Notes under the pieces: model-generated
Told to the model about the DNA's origin: nothing
The model's input: only the letters and a program-made list of their open reading frames with translations
Databases searched by the model: none
Part shown: positions 35,054 to 43,969 of the stretch, in pieces
How positions within the stretch are numbered: position 1 is the first letter of the stretch
How the letters are laid out: the number at the start of each line of letters is the position of its first letter
NCBI RefSeq assembly: GCF_030209835.1
Contig: NZ_JARVRF010000046.1
Coordinates: forward strand, 1-60,540
Origin: Arthrobacter sp. efr-133-R2A-120
Lineage (GTDB): Bacteria; Actinomycetota; Actinomycetes; Actinomycetales; Micrococcaceae
Length of the DNA stretch: 60,540 bases
Direction of reading: 5' to 3'
Made by a program: the position numbers and the translations under genes

Positions 35054-37660
35054 GTGCGCCGCACACATTCCGGTCCCGGTCTGACATCCGGACCAAAATC
35101 AAAAAAACGTCTCAACGCCCTGATCCTCGCCGCCGCTATGACCGCTGGCAGCGCCCTTCCGCTGTCCGCCCCGGCCCTGGCCGCGGACACCTCCGGGGCG
35201 GCCGCTACGGCTTCCGGCGCGGTCGGAACTTCCGCGCCCTACTCCGAGACATACCGACCCCAGTTCCACTTCAGCCCGGCGACGAACTGGATGAACGACC
35301 CGAACGGCCTGGTCTACTACCAAGGCGAATACCACATGTTCTTCCAGTACAACCCCTCGGGGGACACCTGGGGCAACATGTCCTGGGGCCACGCCGTCAG
35401 CACGGACTTGGTGCACTGGACGCAGCTCCGGCTCGCCATTCCGCAGGACGACAAAAACATGATCTTCTCGGGCAGTGCTGTCATCGATAAAGACAACACG
35501 ACGGGCTTTGGCCAGCCGGGCAACCCCGCCATGGTGGCAATCTATACTGCCGCCGACAAGGCTACCGGGAAGCAGTCCCAAGCACTCGCCTACAGCACGG
35601 ACAAAGGCCGGACGTTCACCAAATACAATTCCGGGAACCCGGTGCTGGACATCGGGTCAAACAATTTCAGGGACCCGAAAGTTTTCTGGTACGAGGCCGG
35701 ACACGAGTGGCTGATGTCAGCCGTGTTGTCCGACCAGCACAAGGTGACTTTTTACAGTTCTCCAGACCTGAAAACCTGGAAGCATCTGAGCGATTTCGGG
35801 CCTGCAGGCGCCACAGGCGGCGCCTGGGAATGTCCTGACCTGTTCCCCCTGCCGGATCCCGCCAACCCCGGCAAACAGAAGTGGGTACTGACGGTCAACC
35901 TCAACCCGGGCGGGATCGCCGGAGGTTCGGGCGTCCAATATTTCACGGGAAGTTTCGACGGCACCAAGTTCACCTCGGATGACAAACCCTATGTCCCCCC
36001 GGCCGGGACATCTTTGGGAAACTTCGATAATGGTACTTACGATGGCTGGCAAACCACCGGGACAGCCTTCGGCACTGTCCCGGCCACAGGAAGCCTGCCG
36101 GGCCAGTCCAGCGTTACAGGCTTTGAAGGAACCGGCTTCGTCAACAGCTTCAACGGCGGTGACGGCCCCACCGGAACACTCAGTTCCCAGACCTTCACCG
36201 TCAACAAATCCCACCTGAACTTCCTCGTCGGCGGCGGCAACCACCCTTACGCCGCCGACACCGTCCCGTTCGGCACCCTGCCGGCCGGGACCGTGTTCAA
36301 CGACTTCTCCGGGGCCACCTACGGGGCCGGCTGGACCGCCACCGGTTCCTTCGCCAGCTCCGGGCCCTCGACCGAGAGCCTGCCCAACCAGCTCGGCCCG
36401 AAGGTGCTGGACACCTACGCGCCCCAAGGCGAGATCGGCACCGGCACCATCACCTCCCCGACGTTCACGGTCAACAGCCCGTATATCGACCTGCAGGTCG
36501 CTGGCGGCAACCACCCCTGGGGCCAGTCGAACCCGACCGCGGTCAACCTGATCGTCGGCGGCAAGGTCGTCGCCACCACCACGGGCCCCAACAGCGCTGA
36601 CCTGACGTGGACGAATTGGGACATGAGCAAGTACCAGGGCCAGCAGGCCCAGATCCAGGTCGTGGACCAGAACGACGGATCCACCGGCTGGGGCCATCTC
36701 ATGGTGGGCGACATAGTCTTCGCCAACGCCCCGGCCAAGCCCTGGGACACGCAGACCTCCGTCAATCTCGTCGTCGACGGCAAGGTGGTGCGCTCCGCCA
36801 CGGGCGCAAACAGCGAGAACCTGGACTGGACGTCGTGGGACCTGAGCGACCTGATCGGCAAGCAGGCGCAGATCCAGGTCGTCGACCACAACACCGGCGG
36901 CTGGGGACACATCCTGGCCGACGACTTCACCCTCTCAGACACGGCGGCACAATCCGCAGTCCAACGCGCTCACTGGGTCGACTACGGCAAGGACAACTAC
37001 GCCGGTGTCACCTTCAATGATGCCCCTGGCGGCAAGCGGATCATGATCGGGTGGATGAACAACTGGGACTACGGAGGATCCATTCCCACCTCACCGTGGC
37101 GCAGCGCCATGACCGTCCCGCGGGAGCTGTCCCTCCAAACCGTCGACGGCGCACCCCGCCTGGTGCAGACACCGGTCAATCAGCTCAACCAGCTCACTAC
37201 GGGGCCGTCTGCCCACGAGGAGAACATGTCCGTCCCTGCCGGAAGCTCCGTCCTGCCGGCCACAGGGAAGGCGCTGGACATCTCGGCGTCCTTCACCGCC
37301 GGTACTGCAAGCTCCTACGGACTGAAAGTCCGCACCGGGTCCGGCCAGGAAACACTCATCGGCTATGACAACAAGTCCGGACAGGTCTACATCGACCGGA
37401 CCAAGTCCGGCGCCGTGGGATTCAACCCCAGCTTCCCCGGAGTCCAGACCGCGCCGCTCACGACAAGCGGAGGAACGGTCAAACTCCGGATCCTGGTTGA
37501 CTGGTCCTCGGTCGAAGTCTTCGCGGACGACGGGAAAATCGTCCTGACAGACCAGATCTTCCCGGACCCGTCCAGCCAAGGCATCGAAGCTTTCGCCAAC
37601 GGAGGAAATGCTGTTCTCACTTCTCTGGACGTCAAGCAGATGAAGTCGGCCTGGCAATAA
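35054..37660 (+). CDS. Secreted GH32 levanase with nested inserted modules
   Basis: 868 aa from GTG 35054 (AAAGG upstream). The signal peptide covers residues 1-43 with cleavage after ALA. The GH32 propeller starts near 75 with NWMNDPNG (nucleophile), then NFRDPKVF and WECPDLF (acid/base) before residue 280. After VQYFTGSFDGTKF the propeller is interrupted by about 320 extra residues (about 317-636) and resumes at HWVDYGKDNYAGV and WMNNWDYGG. The C-terminal sandwich has LVDWSSVEVFADDG. Inside the insert one module is itself split by a related module (see findings). It should cut levan or inulin outside the cell. No sortase or S-layer anchor is seen. Confidence 0.9.
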   Translation: MRRTHSGPGLTSGPKSKKRLNALILAAAMTAGSALPLSAPALAADTSGAAATASGAVGTSAPYSETYRPQFHFSPATNWMNDPNGLVYYQGEYHMFFQYNPSGDTWGNMSWGHAVSTDLVHWTQLRLAIPQDDKNMIFSGSAVIDKDNTTGFGQPGNPAMVAIYTAADKATGKQSQALAYSTDKGRTFTKYNSGNPVLDIGSNNFRDPKVFWYEAGHEWLMSAVLSDQHKVTFYSSPDLKTWKHLSDFGPAGATGGAWECPDLFPLPDPANPGKQKWVLTVNLNPGGIAGGSGVQYFTGSFDGTKFTSDDKPYVPPAGTSLGNFDNGTYDGWQTTGTAFGTVPATGSLPGQSSVTGFEGTGFVNSFNGGDGPTGTLSSQTFTVNKSHLNFLVGGGNHPYAADTVPFGTLPAGTVFNDFSGATYGAGWTATGSFASSGPSTESLPNQLGPKVLDTYAPQGEIGTGTITSPTFTVNSPYIDLQVAGGNHPWGQSNPTAVNLIVGGKVVATTTGPNSADLTWTNWDMSKYQGQQAQIQVVDQNDGSTGWGHLMVGDIVFANAPAKPWDTQTSVNLVVDGKVVRSATGANSENLDWTSWDLSDLIGKQAQIQVVDHNTGGWGHILADDFTLSDTAAQSAVQRAHWVDYGKDNYAGVTFNDAPGGKRIMIGWMNNWDYGGSIPTSPWRSAMTVPRELSLQTVDGAPRLVQTPVNQLNQLTTGPSAHEENMSVPAGSSVLPATGKALDISASFTAGTASSYGLKVRTGSGQETLIGYDNKSGQVYIDRTKSGAVGFNPSFPGVQTAPLTTSGGTVKLRILVDWSSVEVFADDGKIVLTDQIFPDPSSQGIEAFANGGNAVLTSLDVKQMKSAWQ

Positions 37661-37690
37661 CCGGACGCCCCATCGCATTGATCAGACCGC

Positions 37691-37721
37691 GGCGCCCGCA
37701 ACTTTCACCGTTGCGGGCGCC
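37691..37721. terminator. Terminator hairpin after levanase
   Basis: GGCGCCCGCAAC (37691-37702) pairs perfectly with GTTGCGGGCGCC (37710-37721), 7-base loop. Confidence 0.8.
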
Positions 37722-37857
37722 GTACCCATCCGACCTTGAATCATGCACGTACCGGGGCAAGCATGCTGGGCCAGGAGAGCAGCCAGCTGACCGTCATCCT
37801 GAGGAGCCAGGCTCTGTTCGTTCCGGCCTGTGCGCGCTTTTCGGCCTTGGCCAGGCC

Positions 37858-38151
37858 CTAAGCCATTGGATGGAGCCAGGTCAGGACCGAGCCGTCGCCT
37901 TCGATGTGCCCGGCAAGTTCAGCGTTGAATTTCCGGCCGTATTCCGCCCCGATGTGTTCCTCGAATGCCGCTTCGTCGCGGTAGACCTCGAACACGAAGT
38001 ATTCCCGCGGGTTGGTTTCGCGGGTGTAGGGCAGGAACATGACGTTCCCTGGTTCCCGGCGGACGTGGCCGGTGAGCTCTGCCATCATTTCGGCCACCCT
38101 GGCTTCGCTGCCTTCCCTGACGGTGAATTCCGCGTACAGTGTTTTGGTCAT
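37858..38151 (-). CDS. ABM-domain monooxygenase-like protein
   Basis: 97 aa, a single antibiotic-biosynthesis-monooxygenase (ABM, ferredoxin-like dimer) domain. It opens with AEFTVREGSEARVAEMMAEL, with REPGNVMFLPY and EYFVFEVYRDEAAFEEH following. Relatives include quinol monooxygenase YgiN and the autoinducer-2 kinase-associated LsrG. AAGGAC is upstream of the ATG. It follows the second lacI gene by 47 bp on the same strand, so it is probably co-expressed. Its substrate is unknown. Confidence 0.75.
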   Translation of the reverse strand: MTKTLYAEFTVREGSEARVAEMMAELTGHVRREPGNVMFLPYTRETNPREYFVFEVYRDEAAFEEHIGAEYGRKFNAELAGHIEGDGSVLTWLHPMA

Positions 38152-38198
38152 GTCCGGTCCTTTGCTTGGTGGGTTCGGCTGTCTTGCAGAGTTGGTTG

Positions 38199-39197
38199 TT
38201 AGTTCAGCGGCCGGATCTCACCGGAGCCTCTGGGGATCAGTTCCGACGGGACGATGTAGGTTTTCGGGGCGCCGTCGTAACCATCGATTCTGGCAAGGAT
38301 CCGCTCCGCCGCGGTCTTGCCGATGCGCTCGGGGTGCTGGGCAATGACGGTGATCCCGGGCTCCATCATGTCGGCCAGGGTGAAGTCGTCAAATCCGATC
38401 AGTGCAACGCTGTGGTGCAACCCGAGGGACTTCAGCGCGCGCATGGCACCGAAGGTGACCAGGTTCTGGCTGGAGAAGATCGCCGTGGGAGGATTCTCCG
38501 AGGTGAGCAACTCGATCGCCGCCCGAAGGGCGGTCTCCTCGTCGTGAAGTCCGTTGCGCACCGGGATGGTCGAGGTCGCAATCCCGGACCTGCCGATTTC
38601 CTCCAGGAACCCCGTGCGGCGTCTCGTTGCCGTCTGGATGTCCGTCCGGTCGCCGAGGTAGGCCAGTCTGGTGTGGCCGTGCCGGATGAGGTGCGCGGCC
38701 GCCTTCGCGGCGCCCACCTCGTTGTCCGTGACTACCGCGTCAGCGTCGATGCCCACCGGCTCGCGGTCGATGAACACCATGGGCAGGGACCGTGAGTGCT
38801 CCGGGATGACGTAGGCCTGGCTTCTGGCGATCGGGGTCAGGACAAGTCCGTCCACCCGGCGGCCCAGGAAAGCGGAAATCAGCTTTTTCTCCCGCTCCGG
38901 ATCGTCATCCAGGCTTGAGGCGAAAACGGCGATTCCCCGTTCAGCCAGTGCGTCTTCCAGCGCCCGGTGGATCTCCCCGCTGAAGGGGTTGGACACACTG
39001 GGCAGCAACAACCCGATGGACTGGGTCTTGCGACCGGACCGTTTCAGGCTGCCCGCGGTCATATCGAGGTGATACTGCAGCTGTTCCGTGGCCCTGAGCA
39101 CCCGCTGACGGGTCTCCTCCGAAACCCCGGGCTCGTTGTTCACGACTCTCGAGACCGTCTTGATCCCCACTCCTGCGAGATCCGCGACGTTTTTCAT
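38199..39197 (-). CDS. LacI-family regulator of fructose ABC operon and levanase
   Basis: 332 aa from ATG 39197, chosen because GGAGG lies 10 bases upstream, the HTH then starts at once, and the longer frame would run through an operator. HTH is KNVADLAGVGIKTVSRVVN. The sensor domain has LPSVSNPFSGEIHRALED, GRRVDGLVL and LIGFDDFTLADMM. Divergent from the fructose-type ABC operon. Three GACANCGTTGTC palindromes (own/ABC intergenic region twice, levanase promoter once) define its probable regulon. The effector may be fructose or a derivative. Confidence 0.88.
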   Translation of the reverse strand: MKNVADLAGVGIKTVSRVVNNEPGVSEETRQRVLRATEQLQYHLDMTAGSLKRSGRKTQSIGLLLPSVSNPFSGEIHRALEDALAERGIAVFASSLDDDPEREKKLISAFLGRRVDGLVLTPIARSQAYVIPEHSRSLPMVFIDREPVGIDADAVVTDNEVGAAKAAAHLIRHGHTRLAYLGDRTDIQTATRRRTGFLEEIGRSGIATSTIPVRNGLHDEETALRAAIELLTSENPPTAIFSSQNLVTFGAMRALKSLGLHHSVALIGFDDFTLADMMEPGITVIAQHPERIGKTAAERILARIDGYDGAPKTYIVPSELIPRGSGEIRPLN

Positions 39198-39237
39198 CGT
39201 CGGAGGCCTCCGACCGGAATCGGATTGGTAACGATTA

Positions 39238-39249
39238 GACACCGTTGTC
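39238..39249. promoter_or_regulatory. LacI operator GACACCGTTGTC
   Basis: Palindrome with one mismatch, 41 bp upstream of the lacI ATG; likely autoregulation. Confidence 0.6.
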
Positions 39250-39279
39250 AACGAACTGCTCCTCATCATCGATTAACAC

Positions 39280-39309
39280 TTGACTCCACAGTGTGAGCTT
39301 GGTTACATG
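39280..39309 (+). promoter_or_regulatory. Probable promoter of the fructose ABC operon
   Basis: TTGACT (39280-39285) and TACATG (39304-39309) are separated by 18 bp and lie directly before the operator at 39316. The -10 is a weak match, so assignment is tentative. Confidence 0.4.
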
Positions 39310-39315
39310 ATACAT

Positions 39316-39327
39316 GACATCGTTGTC
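39316..39327. promoter_or_regulatory. LacI operator GACATCGTTGTC
   Basis: Same pattern as 34926 and 39238, placed just downstream of the probable -10 of the binding-protein gene, a position suited to repression. Confidence 0.65.
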
Positions 39328-39363
39328 TAGCGCCGGAAGGGCGCCACAAACACAGGAGTTTCA

Positions 39364-40479
39364 ATGTTGAGTTCCAAAGCCCCGAGGTCGGCCGCGACCC
39401 GCCTTCTTGCCGCCGGCGCAGTCCTGACCCTCGGCGCACTTAGCTTGACCGCCTGCGGAGGCAGTTCCTCCAGCTCGTCGTCCAGCGGAGGCGCCGCAGG
39501 AAAGATCGGCGTCTCGCTGATCGTCAAGACCACCTCCAACCCGTACTTCGTCGCCATGGAAGACGGTGCGAAGAAAGCCGCCGAGGGCGGAAACATTGAC
39601 CTGAAGCTTGCGGCCGGCAAGTCCGACGGCGACGAGGACACCCAGATCCAGGCCATCGAAAACGCCATCTCCAAGGGCGACAAGGGCATCCTGATTACCC
39701 CGAACGGTCCGGCCGTCGTCGATGCGATCAAGAAGGCCCGCGACGCGGGGTTGTATGTGATCGCCCTGGACACCCCGCCGGACCCGGCCAGTGCCGTAGA
39801 CATCACCTTCGCGACTGACAACTTCGCCGCGGGCAAGCAGATCGGTCAGTGGACCGCGGCGCAGCTCGATGGCAAGAAGGCCACCATCGCTCTGGTCGAC
39901 CTGTTCAGCGACAAGGTCGTCTCGGTCGACTACAACCGCGACCAGGGGTTCCTGACCGGCCTGGGTATCGACACCGCCGACAAGACCAAGAACGGCGACG
40001 AGGCCAAGACCGGCAAGTACACCGGCGGCAAGGGCGGGGACTACGAGATCGTCGGCAACCAGGCATCCCAGGGCGCCGAAGACGGCGGCCGCACGGCGAT
40101 GGAAACCCTGTTGTCGAAGAACCCGAACATCAACGTCGTCTACACGATCAATGAGCCGGCCGCAGCCGGAGCCTATGAGGCGCTGAAGGCCGCAGGCAAG
40201 GAAAAGGGCGTGCTGGTCGTCTCCATCGACGGCGGCTGCACCGGCGTGAACAACGTCAAGGCCGGCATCATCGGCGCCACCGCCCAGCAGTACCCCGTGA
40301 AGATGGCCCAGCTGGGCGTTCAGGCCATCCAGGACTTGGCCACCTCAGGCAAGAAGCCCACGGTCTCCGCGGGCCTGGACTTCTTCAACACCGGTTCCGC
40401 ACTCGTCACGGACAAGGCAGTTTCGGGACTGCAGAGCATCGATACCACGGCTGCTTCCCAGATCTGCTGGGGCAAGTAA
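39364..40479 (+). CDS. Sugar-binding lipoprotein, fructose-type (FrcB-like)
   Basis: 371 aa. Signal with lipobox LTAC (Cys near residue 31), then a Ser/Gly linker and a type-I periplasmic-binding fold (Peripla_BP_4). Landmarks are IGVSLIVKTTSNPYFVAMED, IQAIENAISKGDKGILI, the sugar-contact region DTPPDPASAVD and VVSIDGGC. This is the ribose/fructose CUT2 class; the FrcB-like middle (DRDQGFLTG, GNQASQGAEDGGRTAME) and the fructokinase two genes on support fructose as ligand. AGGAG precedes the ATG. Confidence 0.88.
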   Translation: MLSSKAPRSAATRLLAAGAVLTLGALSLTACGGSSSSSSSSGGAAGKIGVSLIVKTTSNPYFVAMEDGAKKAAEGGNIDLKLAAGKSDGDEDTQIQAIENAISKGDKGILITPNGPAVVDAIKKARDAGLYVIALDTPPDPASAVDITFATDNFAAGKQIGQWTAAQLDGKKATIALVDLFSDKVVSVDYNRDQGFLTGLGIDTADKTKNGDEAKTGKYTGGKGGDYEIVGNQASQGAEDGGRTAMETLLSKNPNINVVYTINEPAAAGAYEALKAAGKEKGVLVVSIDGGCTGVNNVKAGIIGATAQQYPVKMAQLGVQAIQDLATSGKKPTVSAGLDFFNTGSALVTDKAVSGLQSIDTTAASQICWGK

Positions 40480-40483
40480 AGCC

Positions 40484-40524
40484 TCCCCTCTGCGGGGAGC
40501 CGTGCCAGAAGCGTCTCCCCGCAG
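40484..40524. terminator. Intercistronic hairpin with two competing folds
   Basis: CTGCGGGGAG (40490-40499) pairs with CTCCCCGCAG (40515-40524). Alternatively CTCCCC (40484-40489) pairs with GGGGAG (40494-40499). Lies between binding-protein and permease genes and probably reduces downstream expression. Confidence 0.55.
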
Positions 40525-40575
40525 CACACCCAGCACGACAACAGTTATAGAACATTGAAGTTCAGGAGCTATCAA

Positions 40576-41622
40576 GTGACCCAGCAACAGACCGCCGGCC
40601 CGCCGAGCGCAGGGCATGCTGACCTGGCCGAGGAATTCCTCGACCGCCAGACCCCTCTCAGCAGAATCCGCAACATTCTCCACCGCTACCCGGCCCTCAG
40701 CCCCGCCATTGTCCTGCTGATCGCGGTGGTAGTCTTCGGGATCCTCAATGAGCGCTTCCTGCGGGTGGAGAACCTGTCTCTCATCACGCAGCAGGTCGCT
40801 GTGGTGGGCACCCTCGCGATCGCCCAGACCCTGATCATCCTGACCGCCGGCATTGACCTCTCGGTCGGGGCGGTCATGATCCTGTCCTCGATGGTGATCG
40901 CCCAGCTTGCTGTCAGCAACGGCATCCCCGGGCCGCTCGCCCTCATTGCAGGTCTCGCCGTCGGTCTGGCTGCCGGGGCTCTCAACGGCTTCCTGGTGAC
41001 CAGGTTCCGGCTCCCGCCGTTCATCGTCACCCTCGGAACGCTGAACATTTTCGTCGCCCTGACGCTCCTTTACTCCGGCGGCAGCACGGTGCGCGGATCC
41101 GCAATGCCGCCGGTGCTCACCTGGCTGGGAAGCACCTTCCCGATCGGACCCGTCCGCATCTCCACCGGAGTCGTGATGATGATCCTGCTCTACGTCGTCG
41201 TCGCCTTCATCCTGGGCAAGACAGCCTGGGGACGGCACGTCTACGCCGTCGGCGATGACAAGGAAGCGGCACGCCTTGCCGGCATCCCTGTCAGCCGCGT
41301 CCTCATGAGCGTCTACCTTGCCGCGGGCGCAGTTCTCGCCGTGGGCGCCTGGATCCAGATCGGCCGCACCAACGCCGCCAGCCCGAACGCCGGGGTCGAT
41401 CTGAACCTTGACTCCATCACCGCCGTCGTGATCGGCGGAACCAGCCTCTTCGGCGGACGCGGCTCCATCTGGGGTTCACTGCTTGGCGCATTGATCGTCG
41501 GCATCTTCCGCAACGGCCTCTCACTCGCAGGCTTGGACGTCCTCTACCAGACCCTCGCCGTAGGCATCCTGATCATCGTTGCCGTGTCTATCGACCAGTG
41601 GATCCGAAAGGTCAAGTCATGA
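40576..41622 (+). CDS. CUT2 sugar ABC permease (FrcC-like)
   Basis: 348 aa from GTG 40576, which has AGGAG at 40564-40568; a TTG seven codons earlier has no such site. Eight to ten helices, with the CUT2 markers LIILTAGIDLSVGAVMILSS, LPPFIVTLGTLNI, YAVGDDKEAARLAGIPV (EAA loop) and VVIGGTSLFGGRGS. It is the membrane part of the fructose-type importer and overlaps the ATPase gene by 4 bp. Confidence 0.9.
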   Translation: MTQQQTAGPPSAGHADLAEEFLDRQTPLSRIRNILHRYPALSPAIVLLIAVVVFGILNERFLRVENLSLITQQVAVVGTLAIAQTLIILTAGIDLSVGAVMILSSMVIAQLAVSNGIPGPLALIAGLAVGLAAGALNGFLVTRFRLPPFIVTLGTLNIFVALTLLYSGGSTVRGSAMPPVLTWLGSTFPIGPVRISTGVVMMILLYVVVAFILGKTAWGRHVYAVGDDKEAARLAGIPVSRVLMSVYLAAGAVLAVGAWIQIGRTNAASPNAGVDLNLDSITAVVIGGTSLFGGRGSIWGSLLGALIVGIFRNGLSLAGLDVLYQTLAVGILIIVAVSIDQWIRKVKS

Positions 41623-42413
41623 CCATGACAGAATTTGCAGCCCCGCACACCAACACCCGCGAACCCATCCTCAAAGCCAGGAACCTCGTCAAGACCTTCG
41701 GCCGCGTCGTCGGCCTGGACGGTGTCAGCCTGGACCTGTACCCGGGCGAAGTGCTGGCCGTCATCGGCGACAACGGCGCCGGCAAGTCCACGCTCATCAA
41801 ATGCCTGACAGGCGCCGAAATCCCCGACACCGGGGAACTCTACGTCTCGGGACAGCAGGTGCACTTCAAACGGCCGCAGGACGCCCGGGTCCACGGCATC
41901 GAAACCGTGTACCAGAACCTCGCAGTTTCACCGGCCCTCGATGTCGCCTCGAACCTGTTCCTCGGCCGTGAAGAGCGCCTCCCCGGCCTACTGGGAAGCG
42001 TGTTCCGGATGCTCGACACCAAAGGCATGCGCAGGAAGGCCAAGGAAGAGCTGACCCGCCTGGGCATCTCCACCCTGCAAGACGTCACAGTGCCGGTCGA
42101 GAACCTTTCCGGTGGCCAGCGCCAGGCCGTCGCCGTTGCCCGCGCAGCGGCCTTTGGGTCAAAGGTGGTGGTTCTTGACGAGCCCACCGCGGCCCTGGGC
42201 GTGCGCGAATCGAACCAAGTCCTCCAGCTCGTCCGCGACCTGCGCGACCGCGGCCTGCCGGTCATCCTGATCAGCCACAACATGCCACACGTGTTCGATG
42301 TGGCAGACCGGATCCACATCCAGCGCCTGGGCAAGTGCGCGGCCACCATCACCCCGCAGTCCCACAGCATGACCGACGCCGTCGCGATCATGACAGGTGC
42401 CGCCAAGGCCTGA
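41619..42413 (+). CDS. Sugar ABC ATPase, single-domain (FrcA-like)
   Basis: 264 aa. One nucleotide-binding domain only: Walker A GDNGAGKST, signature LSGGQRQAVAVARA, Walker B VVVLDEPTAALG, H-loop ISHNMPHVF. Ribose-type CUT2 systems usually have a double ATPase of about 500 aa; a single-domain ATPase is the hallmark of the Frc fructose system, which supports the substrate call. ATG 41619 overlaps the permease stop (ATGA). Confidence 0.9.
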   Translation: MTMTEFAAPHTNTREPILKARNLVKTFGRVVGLDGVSLDLYPGEVLAVIGDNGAGKSTLIKCLTGAEIPDTGELYVSGQQVHFKRPQDARVHGIETVYQNLAVSPALDVASNLFLGREERLPGLLGSVFRMLDTKGMRRKAKEELTRLGISTLQDVTVPVENLSGGQRQAVAVARAAAFGSKVVVLDEPTAALGVRESNQVLQLVRDLRDRGLPVILISHNMPHVFDVADRIHIQRLGKCAATITPQSHSMTDAVAIMTGAAKA

Positions 42414-42453
42414 CAGGGCCGATCGGCGCTTCCCGCTCCCTCGGAGTCCCTTC

Positions 42454-42489
42454 TCCGTCCGCGGACCTGCCAGCAGGTCCGCGGACGGA
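42454..42489. terminator. Long perfect hairpin between ATPase and fructokinase genes
   Basis: A 17-bp perfect stem (42454-42470 with 42473-42489) encloses only two bases, so the full stem cannot close as RNA without opening one or two pairs. A cruciform or strong attenuator is possible. It stands before the fructokinase start. Confidence 0.7.
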
Positions 42490-42536
42490 TCCATCCCGGG
42501 GCTCCCCACCAACGGCAATCCGAAGAAAGAACCACG

Positions 42537-43490
42537 ATGCACAAGCTCCAACCGGCCGCTCCCGCCCACGACCAGATGGACGTCATCGTCATCGGCGAAG
42601 CCCTGATCGACATCGTCAACGGCCCCGAAGGATCCATCAGCTATCCAGGCGGGTCCCCGGCAAATGTCGCCTACGGCCTTGGCCGGCTCGGCATCCCGAC
42701 CGGGCTGCTCACGGCGATCGGCGACGACGAACACGGCACCGCGATCACCAACCACCTCCACAGCGCAGGCGTCCGGCTTCTTCCCGGATCCACTTCCCTT
42801 GAACGGACCGCCACCGCGACCGCGACATTGGCTGCAGATGGCTCAGCCAGCTACGAGTTCGACATCGCCTGGCGGCTGGCACCTGTGGCGCCGGCCATGA
42901 TCCCGAAAGTTCTCCACACGGGCTCGATCGCCACGTTCCTGGCGCCGGGAGCCGGCACCGTCCGCACCCTCCTCGAGCAATGCCACCAATCATGCCTGGT
43001 CACCTACGACCCCAACATCCGACCGGATCTCCTCGGCAGCCACTCCGAGGCACAGTCAGTCTTCGAGGACCTGCTCCCGCTCACGGACGTCGTCAAACTC
43101 AGCGACGAAGATGCACACTGGCTGTACCCCGCATCCTCCCCGGACGACGTCCTCTCGCGTCTGCTGCAACATGGCGCGCGCCTGGCCGTCATCACCAAGG
43201 GCGCCGACGGTGCCCTGCTCGCCACACCCGGCGCCCGGTTCAGCATCCCATCTGTGAAAACCGAGGTCGCCGACACCATCGGGGCAGGCGACGCCTACAT
43301 GGCCGCACTCATCTTCGGACTACTGACCCGGGGCGACGAAGCATTCGGGCCGGCCGCACTCCAAAACGTCGGACAAACAGCGTCAATGGCCGCAGCAATC
43401 ACAGTCAGCCGCCCGGGCGCCAACCCGCCGACCTCCAAAGAGCTTCTTACAAGGCTGGCCGAGCCTCTACGACCCTATGCCACCATCTAG
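42537..43490 (+). CDS. PfkB-family fructokinase
   Basis: 317 aa. PfkB signature 1 region YPGGSPANVAYGLGRLG (residues 38-54) and signature 2 with the catalytic Asp in DTIGAGDAYMAALIF. DVIVIGEALIDIV at the N-terminus and DPNIRPDL in the middle fit bacterial fructokinases. It should convert imported fructose to fructose-6-phosphate. GAAAGAACC precedes the ATG. Last gene of the frc-like operon. Confidence 0.88.
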   Translation: MHKLQPAAPAHDQMDVIVIGEALIDIVNGPEGSISYPGGSPANVAYGLGRLGIPTGLLTAIGDDEHGTAITNHLHSAGVRLLPGSTSLERTATATATLAADGSASYEFDIAWRLAPVAPAMIPKVLHTGSIATFLAPGAGTVRTLLEQCHQSCLVTYDPNIRPDLLGSHSEAQSVFEDLLPLTDVVKLSDEDAHWLYPASSPDDVLSRLLQHGARLAVITKGADGALLATPGARFSIPSVKTEVADTIGAGDAYMAALIFGLLTRGDEAFGPAALQNVGQTASMAAAITVSRPGANPPTSKELLTRLAEPLRPYATI

Positions 43491-43872
43491 TCCGGGTAAC
43501 CGTCCCCGCCAAACCACGCCCGCCCCGCGAACTTAGGAAGAGTGGAAAGGATCCTCTTCCTGCTGGAAGGCTCCAAGACCCCGATCTGAGGCCGCTCCAC
43601 GGGACGACGAGGCATACGCAGTCCACCGGCTCGATGTCCAATATTGAGGCGGCCGGGGACGCTGGTTCGGATGGTGGTCAGTAGCCGCAGGGAGCGCTTG
43701 TGGCTGCCGATTCCGAACGGGCTTTGGCCGTGCCAGTTTTAAGCGACCCGCGGCATGGCCAACAGGAACGGCCAATCGGACGGCGAAAAATCATCGGTTC
43801 CGCTACAAAGCAGCGGCCCGGTCCAGAAGACGGGCCTCGCTGCACGGTCACGGGGCTCCGGAGTCACCGGAC

Positions 43873-43965
43873 TCACGTGTCCTTGTGCAGGAAACGATCT
43901 ACGACGAGGTCGTACAGAAGTTGGCCGACAAGGTAAACCAGATCCGTCTTGGGGATCCTCTGGAC
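43873..43965 (+). pseudogene. Aldehyde dehydrogenase fragment
   Basis: About 31 codons read SRVLVQETIYDEVVQKLADK then VNQIRLGDPLDQ, the segment just after the catalytic Cys of ALDH-superfamily enzymes. The Cys region before it and everything after it are missing. Its right end runs straight into an antisense fragment of another gene, so this is a deletion scar. Confidence 0.7.
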
Positions 43966-43969
43966 CAAC

